Of a stretch of 64,000 nt of DNA, positions 44,876 to 53,797 are shown in pieces. A model generated the notes under the pieces. That model had not been told where the DNA came from. It ran no database searches and was given only the letters and a program-made list of their open reading frames with translations. Numbering within the stretch: the first letter of the stretch is position 1; each line of letters opens with the position of its first letter. The DNA comes from Streptantibioticus silvisoli (GTDB taxonomy: Bacteria > Actinomycetota > Actinomycetes > Streptomycetales > Streptomycetaceae), in the NCBI RefSeq assembly GCF_027947535.2, contig NZ_JAAGKO020000009.1, forward strand, positions 124,001-188,000. Direction: 5' to 3'. A program made the position numbers and the translations under genes.

Positions 44876-45700
44876 TCAGATCAGACCGTGTTCGCTCAGG
44901 TAATCGAGCTGGGCGCGTACCGACAGCTCGGCGGCGGGCCACAGGGCAGCGGGAACGTCGGCGTAGACGTCGGCGACGACCTCGGCGGCGGTGCGGTGGC
45001 CGCGTTCGACCGCGGTCTCGACCTGGGCGAGGCGGTTGGCGCGGTGCGCGAGGTAGTACTCGACGGCACCGCGGGCGTCGTTCAGCACGGGGCCGTGGCC
45101 GGGCAGGATCGTGTCGACGGTGCCGTCGACCGTCAGGGCCTGGAGGCGGCGCAGCGAGTCGAGGTAGTCGCCGAGGCGGCCGTCGGGGTGGGCGACCATC
45201 GTGGTGCCGCGGCCCAGGACGGTGTCGCCGGTCAGGACGGCGCCGTCGGCGGGCAGGGCGAAGCAGAGCGAATCCGAGGTGTGGCCCGGGGTGGGGACCA
45301 CGCGCAGTTCGAGGCCGCCGGTGGTGACGACGTCGCCGGCCGCAAGACCCTCGTCGCCGAGGCGCAGGGCCGGGTCGAGGGCCCGGACCGGGGTGCGGGT
45401 CAGTTCGGCGAACCGGGCGGCGCCCTCGGCGTGGTCGGGATGGCCGTGGGTGAGCAGGGTGAGGGCGACACGCTGGCCGGCGGCGGCCGCGGTCGCGACG
45501 ATCGCGGCCAGGTGCGCCTCGTCCAGCGGGCCGGGGTCGACGACGACGGCCAGGTCGGAGCCGGGTTCGGACAGCAGCCAGGTGTTGGTGCCGTCCAGCG
45601 TCATCGGCGACGCGTTCGGGGCCAGGACGCAGACCGCCCGGGACGTCGCCGGGCCGCCGATGGACGGGCGCGGGGCGCCGGGGAGTATCGCGGATTCCAT
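44876..45700 (-). CDS. Metallo-beta-lactamase-fold hydrolase
   Basis: A 274-residue MBL-fold protein. Metal-binding motif is LTHGHPDHAEGAARF (HxHxDH, about 88-102). Further ligands are in TPGHTSDSLCF, LTGDTVLG (Asp) and ILPGHGPV (His). The C-terminal helical region (QVETAVERGHRTAAEVVADV) resembles the LACTB2 group, whose members are RNA endonucleases. The actual substrate is unknown. The ATG at 45700 shares a base with the stop of the upstream Nudix gene, so they are translationally coupled. Confidence 0.87.
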   Translation of the reverse strand: MESAILPGAPRPSIGGPATSRAVCVLAPNASPMTLDGTNTWLLSEPGSDLAVVVDPGPLDEAHLAAIVATAAAAGQRVALTLLTHGHPDHAEGAARFAELTRTPVRALDPALRLGDEGLAAGDVVTTGGLELRVVPTPGHTSDSLCFALPADGAVLTGDTVLGRGTTMVAHPDGRLGDYLDSLRRLQALTVDGTVDTILPGHGPVLNDARGAVEYYLAHRANRLAQVETAVERGHRTAAEVVADVYADVPAALWPAAELSVRAQLDYLSEHGLI

Positions 45701-46593
45701 CAGCCGGTCCCTTCCGCGGACGGTGCGTGCCGGGGGACCCGCAGGGTGAACTCCTCGTGGCCGGGCCAGCTGACGACGATCTCCTCGCCGGTGGTCTCCA
45801 GCCGGGCCAGGACGGCGGTCATGTCGCGGCCGGCGCTGGCCGCGAGCACGTCCGCCACGTCGGCGCGGGGCGTCAGGGCGCGCAGGGTGGCGAGGGTCGG
45901 CGGCATCATCAGCAGTTCGCCGGCGTCGTGGGCGGCGGCGGCCGCGGTGGGACTGGTCCAGACGGTGTGGTCGGCCTCGCCGGAGACGTCCCGGGTGAGC
46001 TGGCCGTCGGGGAGGGCGGCGACGAAGAACCACGTGTCGTAGCGGCGTTCCTCGAACTCCGGTGTGGTCCAGCGGGCCCAGGGGCCGAGCAGGTCGGAGC
46101 GCAGGACCAGGTCGCGGCGGGCGAGCAGGTCGGCGAAGGACAGTTCGTGGGCGACCAGGGCCCGGCGGTCGGCCTCCCAGGCGTCGCCGGTGGTGTCGGC
46201 GACGACCGACGAGGCGTCCGGGCCGGCCAGCAGCACGCCGGCCTCCTCGAACGTCTCGCGGACCGCGGCGCACACCACGGCCTGCGCGGCGTCGGGCCGG
46301 TCGAGGCCGAGCCGTTCGGCCCAGACGGCCGGGGACGGTCCGGCCCAGCCGACCGGGCGCTCGTCGCGCGGGTCGACGCCGCCACCCGGATAGGCGTACA
46401 TCCCCGCGGCGAACGCCATCGAGGTCCGGCGGCGCAGCATGTGCACCTCGGGGCCGTCGGCGGGGGTGTCCCGCAGCAGCAGGACGGTCGCCGCCTGCCG
46501 GGCGGTCACGGGCGTGATGAGGCCCTGGGCCATGGCCCGGATCCGGTCGCCCCAGGAGTCGGGGAGCCGCTGTCCACCGTGCGTCATGGTCAT
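45700..46593 (-). CDS. Nudix-family hydrolase
   Basis: A 297-residue protein. A Nudix-like core has AATVLLLRDTP, FAAGMYAYPGGGVDPRD and AAVRETFEEAGVLLAG, where REx2FEEAG is the metal-binding part. An insertion of about 40 residues splits the box between GGGVD and RETFEE, as in the NUDT19-like group. The remainder (WTTPEFEERRYDTWFFVAAL) is typical of that group, which may act on CoA derivatives. It forms an operon with the MBL-fold gene. Confidence 0.85.
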   Translation of the reverse strand: MTMTHGGQRLPDSWGDRIRAMAQGLITPVTARQAATVLLLRDTPADGPEVHMLRRRTSMAFAAGMYAYPGGGVDPRDERPVGWAGPSPAVWAERLGLDRPDAAQAVVCAAVRETFEEAGVLLAGPDASSVVADTTGDAWEADRRALVAHELSFADLLARRDLVLRSDLLGPWARWTTPEFEERRYDTWFFVAALPDGQLTRDVSGEADHTVWTSPTAAAAAHDAGELLMMPPTLATLRALTPRADVADVLAASAGRDMTAVLARLETTGEEIVVSWPGHEEFTLRVPRHAPSAEGTG

Positions 46594-46619
46594 GGCCAGA
46601 TGGTAGATCGGCGCCGGTG

Positions 46620-46658
46620 CAAAACCGAGACCCCCTCCCGGCGGGGAAGGGGTCTCGG
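46620..46658 (-). terminator. Intrinsic terminator of the DUF4177-RidA operon
   Basis: On the minus strand CCGAGACCCC pairs perfectly with GGGGTCTCGG around a 14-nt loop and is followed by TTTTGCACC. It lies 170 bp past the RidA stop and 30 bp before the Nudix start. The stretch 46670-46820 between them repeats GCGTTCGGAAGGCG and then ACGGAAA units. Confidence 0.85.
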
Positions 46659-46826
46659 GTCGGGCCCGCGCCCGCGTTCGGGCAGCGGCGGCGCGTTCGG
46701 TCGAGGGTGCGACGTTCGGAAGGCGAGCGCGCGTTCGGAAGGCGGGTGCGCTCCGAAACGCGGGTGCTCCGACAGCGCGTGCGTTCGGAAAGACGGAAAA
46801 ACGGAAAACGGAAAGCGGAACAGCGG

Positions 46827-47291
46827 TCAGGCCTTCAGTTCGACGATCATCTCGACCTCGACCGGCGCGTCCAGCGGCAGGACGGCGACGCCGACCGCGC
46901 TGCGGGCGTGGACGCCGGCGTCGCCGAGGACCTCGCCGAGCAGTTCGCTGGCGCCGTTGACCACCGCGGGCTGGCCGACGAAGTCGGGGGCGGAGGCGAC
47001 GAAGCCGACGACCTTGACGACGCGCAGGATGCGGTCGAGGTCACCGATGACCGACTTGACGGCGGCCAGGGCGTTCAGCGCGCAGGTGGCCGCCAGCTCC
47101 TTGGCACGCGCGGGGTCGACCTCGGCGCCGACCTTGCCGGTGGCGGCGAGGGCGCCCTGGACCATCGGCAGTTGGCCGGAAGTGTGCACATACACCCCGG
47201 AGACGACGGCCGGCTGGTATGCCGCCAGCGGCGCGACGACCTCGGGGAGCGTGAGGCCGAGAGCCTCGATCCTCTCCTCCAGGGCGCTCAC
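46827..47291 (-). CDS. RidA-family protein
   Basis: A 154-residue protein of the YjgF/YER057c/UK114 superfamily. It has LPEVVAPLAAYQPAVVSGVY, TSGQLPMVQG and VVKVVGFVASAPDFVGQP. Canonical RidA hydrolyses reactive enamine/imine intermediates, using an Arg near the C-terminus (IPRDVRVE). Here the segment reads GVHARSAVGVAVLPLDAPVE with Arg in HARSAVG, typical of the longer RidA-like subgroup. GTG 47291 overlaps the DUF4177 stop. Confidence 0.88.
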   Translation of the reverse strand: MSALEERIEALGLTLPEVVAPLAAYQPAVVSGVYVHTSGQLPMVQGALAATGKVGAEVDPARAKELAATCALNALAAVKSVIGDLDRILRVVKVVGFVASAPDFVGQPAVVNGASELLGEVLGDAGVHARSAVGVAVLPLDAPVEVEMIVELKA

Positions 47292-47449
47292 GCCTGCTTC
47301 TCCCGCTTGAGGTAGGCAACCAGCTGCTCGGGGTTGTTCGGGCCCGGCACGACCTGGACGAGCTCCCAGCCGTCCTCGCCCCAGGTGTCCAGGATCTGCT
47401 TGGTGGCGTGGACGAGGAGCGGCACAGTCACGTATTCCCACTTGGTCAT
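47288..47449 (-). CDS. DUF4177 small protein
   Basis: A 53-residue protein. MTKWEYVTVPLLVHATKQIL, GEDGWELVQVVPG and LVAYLKREKQA are the DUF4177 signature. The function is unknown. It starts at ATG 47449 and overlaps the RidA gene by 4 bp. In actinobacteria this small gene recurs beside RidA and ArsA-like ATPases. It is divergent from the first ArsA-like gene across 84 bp. Confidence 0.85.
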   Translation of the reverse strand: MTKWEYVTVPLLVHATKQILDTWGEDGWELVQVVPGPNNPEQLVAYLKREKQA

Positions 47450-47533
47450 GGGTGCGACTTTAATGCCTCGGCCCGACCGTTCGGTCTCCGGTCCCGTGCG
47501 TGGACCGGGGGACAACTGGTTAGGCTCGGGAGG

Positions 47534-48556
47534 GTGAGCGCCCAACAGCCAGCCGCGTCCGGTACCGCTCCGAGCCCGACGCGGTTCCACATCGTGACGG
47601 GCAAAGGCGGCACCGGTAAGACCACGGTGGCCGCCGCGCTCGCGCTCGCCCTCGCCGGGAAGGGCCGGCGCACGCTGCTGGTCGAGGTGGAGGGCCGGCA
47701 CGGCATCGCCCAGTTGTTCGAGAGCGGCGAGCTGCCCTACGAGGAGCGCAAGATCGCGGTGGCTCCCGGCGGCGGCGAGGTGTTCGGGATGGCGATCGAC
47801 CCGGAGCTGGCGCTGCTGGACTACCTGGAGATGTTCTACAAGCTGGGCCGGGCGGGCCGGGCGCTGAAGAAGCTCGGCGCCATCGACTTCGCCACCACCG
47901 TCGCACCGGGCCTGCGGGACGTACTGCTGACCGGCAAGGCGTGCGAGGCGGTGCGCCGCCGGACCTCCAAGGGCGGCACCCGGGTCTACGACGCGGTGGT
48001 GATGGACGCGCCGCCGACCGGCCGCATCACCCGGTTCCTGAACGTGAACGACGAGGTGGCGGGCCTGGCCAGGTTCGGGCCGATACACAATCAGGCGCAG
48101 GCCGTCATGCGGGTGCTGAAGTCCGCGGAGACGGCCGTCCACCTGGTGACGCTGCTGGAGGAGATGCCGGTCCAGGAGACGGTCGACGGCGTGGCGGAGC
48201 TGCGCGCGGCCGGACTGCCGGTGGGATCGGTGCTGGTCAACATGGTGCGGCCGGTGCTGCTCGACGAGGAGACGGTACGCACCGCGGCCGCCGGGCACCG
48301 CACGGCGGTGGCGAAGGCGCTGTCGCAGGCGGGACTCGGTGGCGCGCGGCGCGGCGGGCTGGCCGAGCGGCTGGTGGACCCGTTGCTGGAGCAGGCCCGT
48401 GAGCACGCCGAACGGGTGGCGCTGGAGAAGCGGGAGCGCGCCGAACTGGAGGCGCTGGGCCTGCCGACGTACGAACTGGAACTGCTGGGCGACGGGGTGG
48501 ACGTCGGCGGTATCTACCGGCTGGCGCACGCGCTGCGGGATCAAGGGGTGCGCTGA
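47534..48556 (+). CDS. ArsA/Get3-like ATPase 1
   Basis: A 340-residue P-loop ATPase. The deviant Walker A is VTGKGGTGKTTVAAAL (about 21-36). LLVEVEGRHGIAQLF takes the switch I position, and VVMDAPPTGRITRFLN is Walker B/switch II with the DAPPTGHT-like block of the ArsA family. No Cys triad for arsenite was found and no arsenic gene is nearby, so an ion-transport name is not justified. GTG 47534 follows GGGAGG. Its stop overlaps the start of the second ATPase gene (TGATG), so the two probably act as a pair. Confidence 0.85.
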   Translation: MSAQQPAASGTAPSPTRFHIVTGKGGTGKTTVAAALALALAGKGRRTLLVEVEGRHGIAQLFESGELPYEERKIAVAPGGGEVFGMAIDPELALLDYLEMFYKLGRAGRALKKLGAIDFATTVAPGLRDVLLTGKACEAVRRRTSKGGTRVYDAVVMDAPPTGRITRFLNVNDEVAGLARFGPIHNQAQAVMRVLKSAETAVHLVTLLEEMPVQETVDGVAELRAAGLPVGSVLVNMVRPVLLDEETVRTAAAGHRTAVAKALSQAGLGGARRGGLAERLVDPLLEQAREHAERVALEKRERAELEALGLPTYELELLGDGVDVGGIYRLAHALRDQGVR

Positions 48557-49869
48557 TGACCTGGCAGACGCCACTGCTGAGAGTCGACCCGCTGCTGGCG
48601 GACCCGGCGACCCGGATCATCGTGTGCTGCGGTTCCGGCGGCGTGGGCAAGACCACGACGGCGGCGGCGCTCGGGGTGCGGGCGGCGGAGCAGGGGCGGC
48701 GGGTCGTGGTGCTGACCATCGACCCGGCGCGGCGGCTCGCGCAGTCGATGGGGCTGACCGAGCTGGACAACACCCCGCGCCGGGTGGAGGGCATCGACGA
48801 GTCGGCGGGCGGCCGGCTGGACGCGATGATGCTGGACATGAAGCGGACCTTCGACGAGGTCGTGCTGAACAACGCCGACCCGGCGCGGGCGAAGGCGATC
48901 CTGGAGAACCCGTTCTACCAGTCGCTGTCGGCCGGGTTCGCCGGTACGCAGGAGTACATGGCCATGGAGAAGCTGGGCCAGCTGCGGGCGCGCGACGAGT
49001 GGGACCTGATCGTGGTCGACACGCCGCCAAGCCGGTCGGCGCTGGACTTCCTGGACGCGCCGAAGCGGCTGGGGTCCTTCCTCGACGGCAAGTTCATCAA
49101 GCTGCTGATGGCGCCCGCGAAGGCCGGCGGCCGGGCCGGGATGCTGTTCCTGAACGCGGGGATGTCGATGATGACCGGGGCGCTGAACAAGGTGGTCGGC
49201 GCCCACCTGCTGCGGGACGTGCAGACGTTCGTGGCGGCGATGGACACGATGTTCGGCGGCTTCCGCAAGCGGGCGGACGCCACGTACCGGCTGCTTCAGG
49301 CGCCGGGCACCGCGTTCCTGGTGGTGGCGGCGCCGGAGCGGGACGCGCTGCGCGAGGCGTCGTACTTCGTGGAACGGCTGGCCGCGGAGACCATGCCGCT
49401 GGCCGGGCTGGTGCTGAACCGGGTGCACGGCAGCGGCGCGGCCCAGCTGACCGCGGAACGCGCCCTGTCGGCGGCCGAGCAGCTGGAGGACCTGGCCGCC
49501 GAGGAGGAGGACGAGGGCCGGGCCGAGGACGGCACGGGCGCGGCGGGCGGTACGGGGGACGGCGCGGAGGATGCAGCGGGGGATGGCGCGGCGGCGGAGG
49601 ATGCGGCGACGGACGGTGCCACGGTGAGCGGTGCCGCGGTCGACGGCCAGGAGTTGTCGCCGGAGAGCCTCGCCGCGGGACTGCTGCGGCTGCACGCGGA
49701 ACGCATGCAGGTCGTCGAGCGGGAACGGCGGACCCGGGACCGTTTCGCCTCGCTGCACCCCGAGGTACCGGTAGCGGAGGTGGCCGCGCTGCCGGGTGAC
49801 GTGCACGACCTGGCGGGGCTGCGCACGGTCGGCGAACGGCTCGCCGACGGACGCCCAGCGGTCACCTGA
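48556..49869 (+). CDS. ArsA/Get3-like ATPase 2
   Basis: A 437-residue paralogue. Walker A is CCGSGGVGKTTTAAAL (about 24-39), then LTIDPARRLAQSMGL and LIVVDTPPSRSALDFLDAP (switch II). A lid region follows (KLLMAPAKAGGRAGMLFLNA). At about 310-370 there is an acidic Glu/Asp/Gly/Ala-rich insertion (EEEDEGRAEDGTGAAGG-like). The C-terminal helix pair (LHAERMQVVERERRTRDRFA) is normal for the family. It is translated with the first ATPase. Both stand immediately upstream of wblA as in other Streptomyces. Confidence 0.86.
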   Translation: MTWQTPLLRVDPLLADPATRIIVCCGSGGVGKTTTAAALGVRAAEQGRRVVVLTIDPARRLAQSMGLTELDNTPRRVEGIDESAGGRLDAMMLDMKRTFDEVVLNNADPARAKAILENPFYQSLSAGFAGTQEYMAMEKLGQLRARDEWDLIVVDTPPSRSALDFLDAPKRLGSFLDGKFIKLLMAPAKAGGRAGMLFLNAGMSMMTGALNKVVGAHLLRDVQTFVAAMDTMFGGFRKRADATYRLLQAPGTAFLVVAAPERDALREASYFVERLAAETMPLAGLVLNRVHGSGAAQLTAERALSAAEQLEDLAAEEEDEGRAEDGTGAAGGTGDGAEDAAGDGAAAEDAATDGATVSGAAVDGQELSPESLAAGLLRLHAERMQVVERERRTRDRFASLHPEVPVAEVAALPGDVHDLAGLRTVGERLADGRPAVT

Positions 49870-50360
49870 CGGAACGCGCGGCCGGACAAGGCGGGACCGC
49901 AGCCGGAAGGCGGACCGACCGCCGACGGAACGCGGACGGACGCGGACTGACGCAGACCGACGCAGATGAACAAGGCGGGACCGCAAACGGAACGCAAACG
50001 GAACGCAGACGGACCGCCGACAGATCGCAGACGGAAACGCGCGGACGGGCCGTGAAACAGAACGCAAAACAGAACGCCGGGCGAAAGCCCGGCGCGACGC
50101 ACGACAGAACGCCCGACGCGACGCACAGCAAAGCGCACGGCAGAACGCGCGACGGAACGCAGAAACGCCCCGCGGAACGCGTCCGAAGGGCTCGCCACGT
50201 AGCAGTCGCGTAACAGAATTACCGGGTCGCCCGCGGCACGGTGGGCCCACGGCGGAGCCGTAGGACCTCGCGGTGGCAGCGGGTGTGGACGGCCGGCCGG
50301 CCGCCCAGGTCCCCCTGCTCCCCCGTATCCCCCGTTTTCCCCGCACCCCCCGGCCGGCGG
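49870..50360. repeat. Gene-free gap of CGGAACGC-type microrepeats
   Basis: From about 49875 to 50185 the plus strand is a run of short units such as ACGGAACGCAAACGGAACGC and GACGGACGCGGACTGACGC, with a period of 10-11 bp. No gene on either strand is credible. The last 170 bp contain the wblA 3' end flank. Confidence 0.6.
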
Positions 50361-50690
50361 TCAGCCCGCAGCCGCGTAGTCCTGCTCGACGTCGCCGGTC
50401 AGCAGCCCCGTGTCCTGCTCGTACTCGTGGCGTGCCGTCTCCAGCAGCATGCGCCACGAGGTGACGGTGGGCCTGCGGCGCAGCAGCGCCCGGCGTTCAC
50501 GCTCGGTCATCCCTCCCCAGACGCCGAACTCGACCCGGTGGTCGAGCGCGTCGGCCAGGCACTCGGTACGCACCGGACATCCGGTGCAGACCGCCTTGGC
50601 TCTGTTCTGCGCCGCTCCCTGGACGAAGAGTTCGTCCGGGTCGGTCGTGCGGCACGCCGCTTGCGCGCTCCAGTCGTTAACCCAGCTCAT
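50361..50690 (-). CDS. wblA: WhiB-like iron-sulfur regulator WblA
   Basis: A 109-residue WhiB-family protein. Four cluster-binding cysteines are at about residues 13, 35, 38 and 44 (QAACRTTDPD and AVCTGCPVRTEC). The WhiB turn GVWGGMTERERRALLRRRP follows. The C-terminal TARHEYEQDTGLL and DVEQDYAAAG match WblA of Streptomyces as I remember it. WblA is a pleiotropic switch that represses antibiotic genes and is needed for sporulation. ATG 50690 (MSWVNDWSAQAA) is the family start; the longer frame is not conserved. Gene position next to the PBP gene supports the name. Confidence 0.95.
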   Translation of the reverse strand: MSWVNDWSAQAACRTTDPDELFVQGAAQNRAKAVCTGCPVRTECLADALDHRVEFGVWGGMTERERRALLRRRPTVTSWRMLLETARHEYEQDTGLLTGDVEQDYAAAG

Positions 50691-51097
50691 GCTGGCGCCG
50701 TCCTCTCCCGAATCGGGGCTCCCCCACGGCGGCAGCGGCATATTCCCCGCCGCCAGTTCAGGACGTTACGGAAGGTGGGCACGGCACAACAGCCCTTTCA
50801 GGCCCAATCTTGGATGGCCCGAAAGGACTATGCGTACGCGGGACATCACCCAACGGAGTGAGCGCGAACGGGTGCGGCGCAGGTCGTGAACGAGCGGGGA
50901 GCGAAACGGAAGAATGGGGACAGTTGGCGCGTTCTGTCGGCCGAGACGTACGTCATATGCCGGGATTCGGGACAGCTCTCGTCACTCACAAGAGTGAGAC
51001 GGGGAAGCGGACTCGTCCCGAGCGCGGGTCCGGTTTCCCTCAGCGTAGGCGAACAGATGGCCGCACGTCCTCAGAATCGCAACGTAGGCTTCTCCCC
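50691..51097. promoter_or_regulatory. Divergent regulatory region between wblA and PBP gene
   Basis: 407 bp without a gene, shared by two divergent promoters. A dyad TCACTC-ACAA-GAGTGA stands at 50982-50997. Its AGTGA/TCAC half-sites resemble those of BldD, a master developmental repressor. A long untranslated leader for wblA would fit what is known in Streptomyces. Confidence 0.5.
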
Positions 51098-53425
51098 ATG
51101 GGTTACATCCGTTCGGGCGAGGACGGCTCGACCGATTCACCACCTCCTTCCTCCCGGGCAGGGCAGGTCGGCAAATTCCTCGGAATCAGCGCACTGACCG
51201 GAATCGTGCTGGCAGGCATCGTGCTGCCCGCCGCCGGTGCCGTGGGGCTGTCCGCGAAGCATGCCGCCACCCAGTTCGACGACCTCCCGGGCGACTTGAA
51301 GCGACCACCGCTGAGTCAGGCATCGCGCATTCTCGACGCGAACGGCGGACTGATCGCCACTGTCTACTCACGGGACCGCACCGTCGTCCCGCTGACAAAG
51401 ATCAACCCGAACATGCAGAAGGCGATCGTCGCCATCGAGGACTCCCGTTACTGGCAGCACGGGCCGATCGACCCCAAGGGCATCCTGCGCGCGCTGGGCA
51501 CCAACGCCAGCGACGGGGGCGTCTCCGAGGGCGCGTCGACGCTCACGCAGCAGTACGTGAAGAACGTCTTCATCGAGGAGGCCGGCGACGACCCCAAGGC
51601 CGTCCAGGCGGCCACCCGGCAGACGATCGGCCGCAAGATCAAGGAACTGAAGTACGCGATCCAGGTCGAGAAGGAGCTCGGCAAGAAGAAGATCCTGGAG
51701 AACTACCTCAACATCACGTTCTTCGGCGAGCAGGCGTACGGCGTCGAGGCCGCCTCCGAGCGGTACTTCGGCACGCACGCCAGTGACCTGACCCTGGACC
51801 AGTCCGCCCTGCTGGCCGGCATCGTCCAGTCGCCGTCGGGCTACGACCCGCTGGCGTACCCGAAGAACGCGCTGGACCGCCGCAACACCGTGCTCATGCG
51901 CATGGCGCAGCTCGGCGACATCACGCAGGCGCAGGCCAAGACCGCCCAGGCCCAGCCGCTGGGCCTGAAGCCCACCACGCCGAAGAACGGCTGCATCACC
52001 GCCGTGCGCGGCGCCGGCTTCTTCTGCGACTACGTGCGCGAGTCCTTCCTCAACGACCCGGTCTACGGCAAGACCGCGCAGGACCGCGCCAAGGTGTGGA
52101 ACACCGGCGGCCTGACGATCCGCACCACGCTGGACCCGAAGGCGCAGGACGCGGTCCAGGCGGCCATCCAGCAGCACGTGTACAAGTCCGACTCGGTGGC
52201 GACCGCGGTCAGCCTGATCCAGCCGGGCACCGGCAAGATCGAGGCGATGGGCCAGTCGCGCCCGTACGGCTTCGGCACGGACGAGACGCAGATCAACTAC
52301 AACGTCGACTCCGACATGGGCGGCGGTACCGGGTTCCAGACCGGTTCGACGTTCAAGCCGATCACCGCGGCCGCCGACATCGACCAGGGCGGCGACCCGA
52401 ACCAGGTGCTGCCGGCGCCGTACTCGATGGCGTACCCGAGCCCGGTCAGCACCTGCGACGGCTCGTGGGACGGTGGCGGCACCGTGCAGAACGAGAGCAA
52501 GTCCGAGGTCGGCCCGATGAACATGAAGAAGGCGATGGCCCTGTCGGTCAACACCTACTTCGTGCAGCTCATCAGCAACATCGGCATCTGCCCGGTGGTG
52601 CAGATGGAGAAGAAGATGGGCGTCCACAAGGCCAGTGGCGCCGCGCCGGACCAGAACCCGGCGATCACCCTGGGCTCGCAGAGCATCGCGCCGCTGACCA
52701 TGGCGAACGCGTACGCCACGTTCGCCAACGGCGGCGTGTACTGCACCCCGGTGGCCATCGAGTCGATCACCAGTGACAAGGGCAAGGCGCTTCCGGCGCC
52801 CGCCACCAGCTGCACCCGGGCGATGTCGGTGAAGACCGCCGACACCCTCAACACCCTGCTGCGCGGCGTGGTCGAGGACGGTACCGGCACGCTGGCCGGC
52901 CTCAAGGACCGCGACAGCGCGGGCAAGACGGGTACGACCGACAGCCTGACCAACGCCTGGTTCGTCGGCTACACGTCCAACCTGGCCGGCGCGGTCTGGG
53001 TCGGCGGCCCGAACACCGCGGTGCCGATGTACAACATCACCATCGGCGGCGTGTACCACGCCCAGGTCATGGGCGCCGACACCCCCGGTCCCATCTGGCA
53101 CGACGCGATGTCCGGAGCGCTGGCGGACACCACGTCGCCGCCGCTGCCGACCGTGGCGCTGGCGGGCGACAAGAAAAACCCTCCGGCCGGCGGAGCCACC
53201 ACCCCGCCGGGCAGCAACCCCAGCAGCCCGCCCGTCACCGACCCCACCGGGGCCGCGGGGGGCACCGCTGACGGAGGCACCGCGAACGGCGGCGCCGGTG
53301 GTGGCACGGCCGGTGGCAACACGGCAGGCGGCGCGAACGGCAACGTCGGCGGCATCCTCAGCCCCGCCGGAGGCGGCGGCAACGGAGGCGGCGGCAACGC
53401 CGGAGCGGGCGGCACCATCCCGTAG
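51098..53425 (+). CDS. Bifunctional penicillin-binding protein (class A)
   Basis: A 775-residue peptidoglycan glycosyltransferase/transpeptidase. A transmembrane helix lies at about 27-50 (FLGISALTGIVLAGIVLPAA). The GT51 domain has Glu114 in AIVAIEDSRYWQHG, GASTLTQQYVKN and KILENYLNITFFG. The transpeptidase has SxxK with Ser417 in TGSTFKP, SxN Ser483 in LSVNTYF, and KTG in AGKTGTTD (about 609). The C-terminal 90 residues are a Pro/Thr then Gly/Ala/Asn-rich tail (GGGNGGGGNAGAGG). It polymerises and cross-links cell wall outside the membrane. ATG 51098 is the conserved start. Confidence 0.95.
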   Translation: MGYIRSGEDGSTDSPPPSSRAGQVGKFLGISALTGIVLAGIVLPAAGAVGLSAKHAATQFDDLPGDLKRPPLSQASRILDANGGLIATVYSRDRTVVPLTKINPNMQKAIVAIEDSRYWQHGPIDPKGILRALGTNASDGGVSEGASTLTQQYVKNVFIEEAGDDPKAVQAATRQTIGRKIKELKYAIQVEKELGKKKILENYLNITFFGEQAYGVEAASERYFGTHASDLTLDQSALLAGIVQSPSGYDPLAYPKNALDRRNTVLMRMAQLGDITQAQAKTAQAQPLGLKPTTPKNGCITAVRGAGFFCDYVRESFLNDPVYGKTAQDRAKVWNTGGLTIRTTLDPKAQDAVQAAIQQHVYKSDSVATAVSLIQPGTGKIEAMGQSRPYGFGTDETQINYNVDSDMGGGTGFQTGSTFKPITAAADIDQGGDPNQVLPAPYSMAYPSPVSTCDGSWDGGGTVQNESKSEVGPMNMKKAMALSVNTYFVQLISNIGICPVVQMEKKMGVHKASGAAPDQNPAITLGSQSIAPLTMANAYATFANGGVYCTPVAIESITSDKGKALPAPATSCTRAMSVKTADTLNTLLRGVVEDGTGTLAGLKDRDSAGKTGTTDSLTNAWFVGYTSNLAGAVWVGGPNTAVPMYNITIGGVYHAQVMGADTPGPIWHDAMSGALADTTSPPLPTVALAGDKKNPPAGGATTPPGSNPSSPPVTDPTGAAGGTADGGTANGGAGGGTAGGNTAGGANGNVGGILSPAGGGGNGGGGNAGAGGTIP

Positions 53426-53458
53426 TCCGATGCGGGGTGTTCGTACGTTTCGTACGTG

Positions 53459-53493
53459 AAGAGGGCGGGCGTCCACAAGACGTCCGCCCTCTT
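53459..53493 (+). terminator. Terminator of the PBP gene
   Basis: AAGAGGGCGGGCGTC (53459-53473) pairs with GACGTCCGCCCTCTT (53479-53493) over a 5-nt loop, with one G-U pair in a 15-bp stem. It stands 34 bp past the stop codon. No T run. Confidence 0.8.
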
Positions 53494-53520
53494 GGCGTTG
53501 CAGGGGTCAGGGGTGGGTGC

Positions 53521-53725
53521 GCTTCTCCTCCGTGGACCGGGGGCGCACCGTCTGCGGGGGGTGCCGGTGCGGGGTGGCGGTGCACCGTCTGCGGGGGCCG
53601 GCCCCTCCTCCGTGGACCGGGGGCGCACCGCCTGCGGGGGGCTTTTCCTCCGTGGACCGGGGGCGCACCGCCTGCGGGGGGCTTTTCCTCCGTGGACCGG
53701 CGCCGCACCGCCTGCGGGGGCGCGC
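53521..53725. repeat. 40-bp tandem repeat, five units
   Basis: Units begin at 53521, 53561, 53601, 53641 and 53681, exactly 40 bp apart. The consensus contains CTCCTCCGTGGACCGGGGGC followed by GCACCGCCTGCGGGGG. Units 3, 4 and 5 differ at only a few bases. Unit 2 is degenerate. It fills the convergent gap between the PBP gene and the YqeY gene, and no gene lies in 53426-53797. Confidence 0.9.
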
Positions 53726-53797
53726 CCCTTCCTCCCGGGGACCGGCGACGTACCGTCCGGGGAGGCGGCCGACCGTCCCCCCGGAACCGCCGGAGGC

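Noticed and set aside
47534-49869. Arsenite efflux system
   Set aside because: ArsA-like folds but no Cys metal site, no arsB, arsC or arsR nearby.
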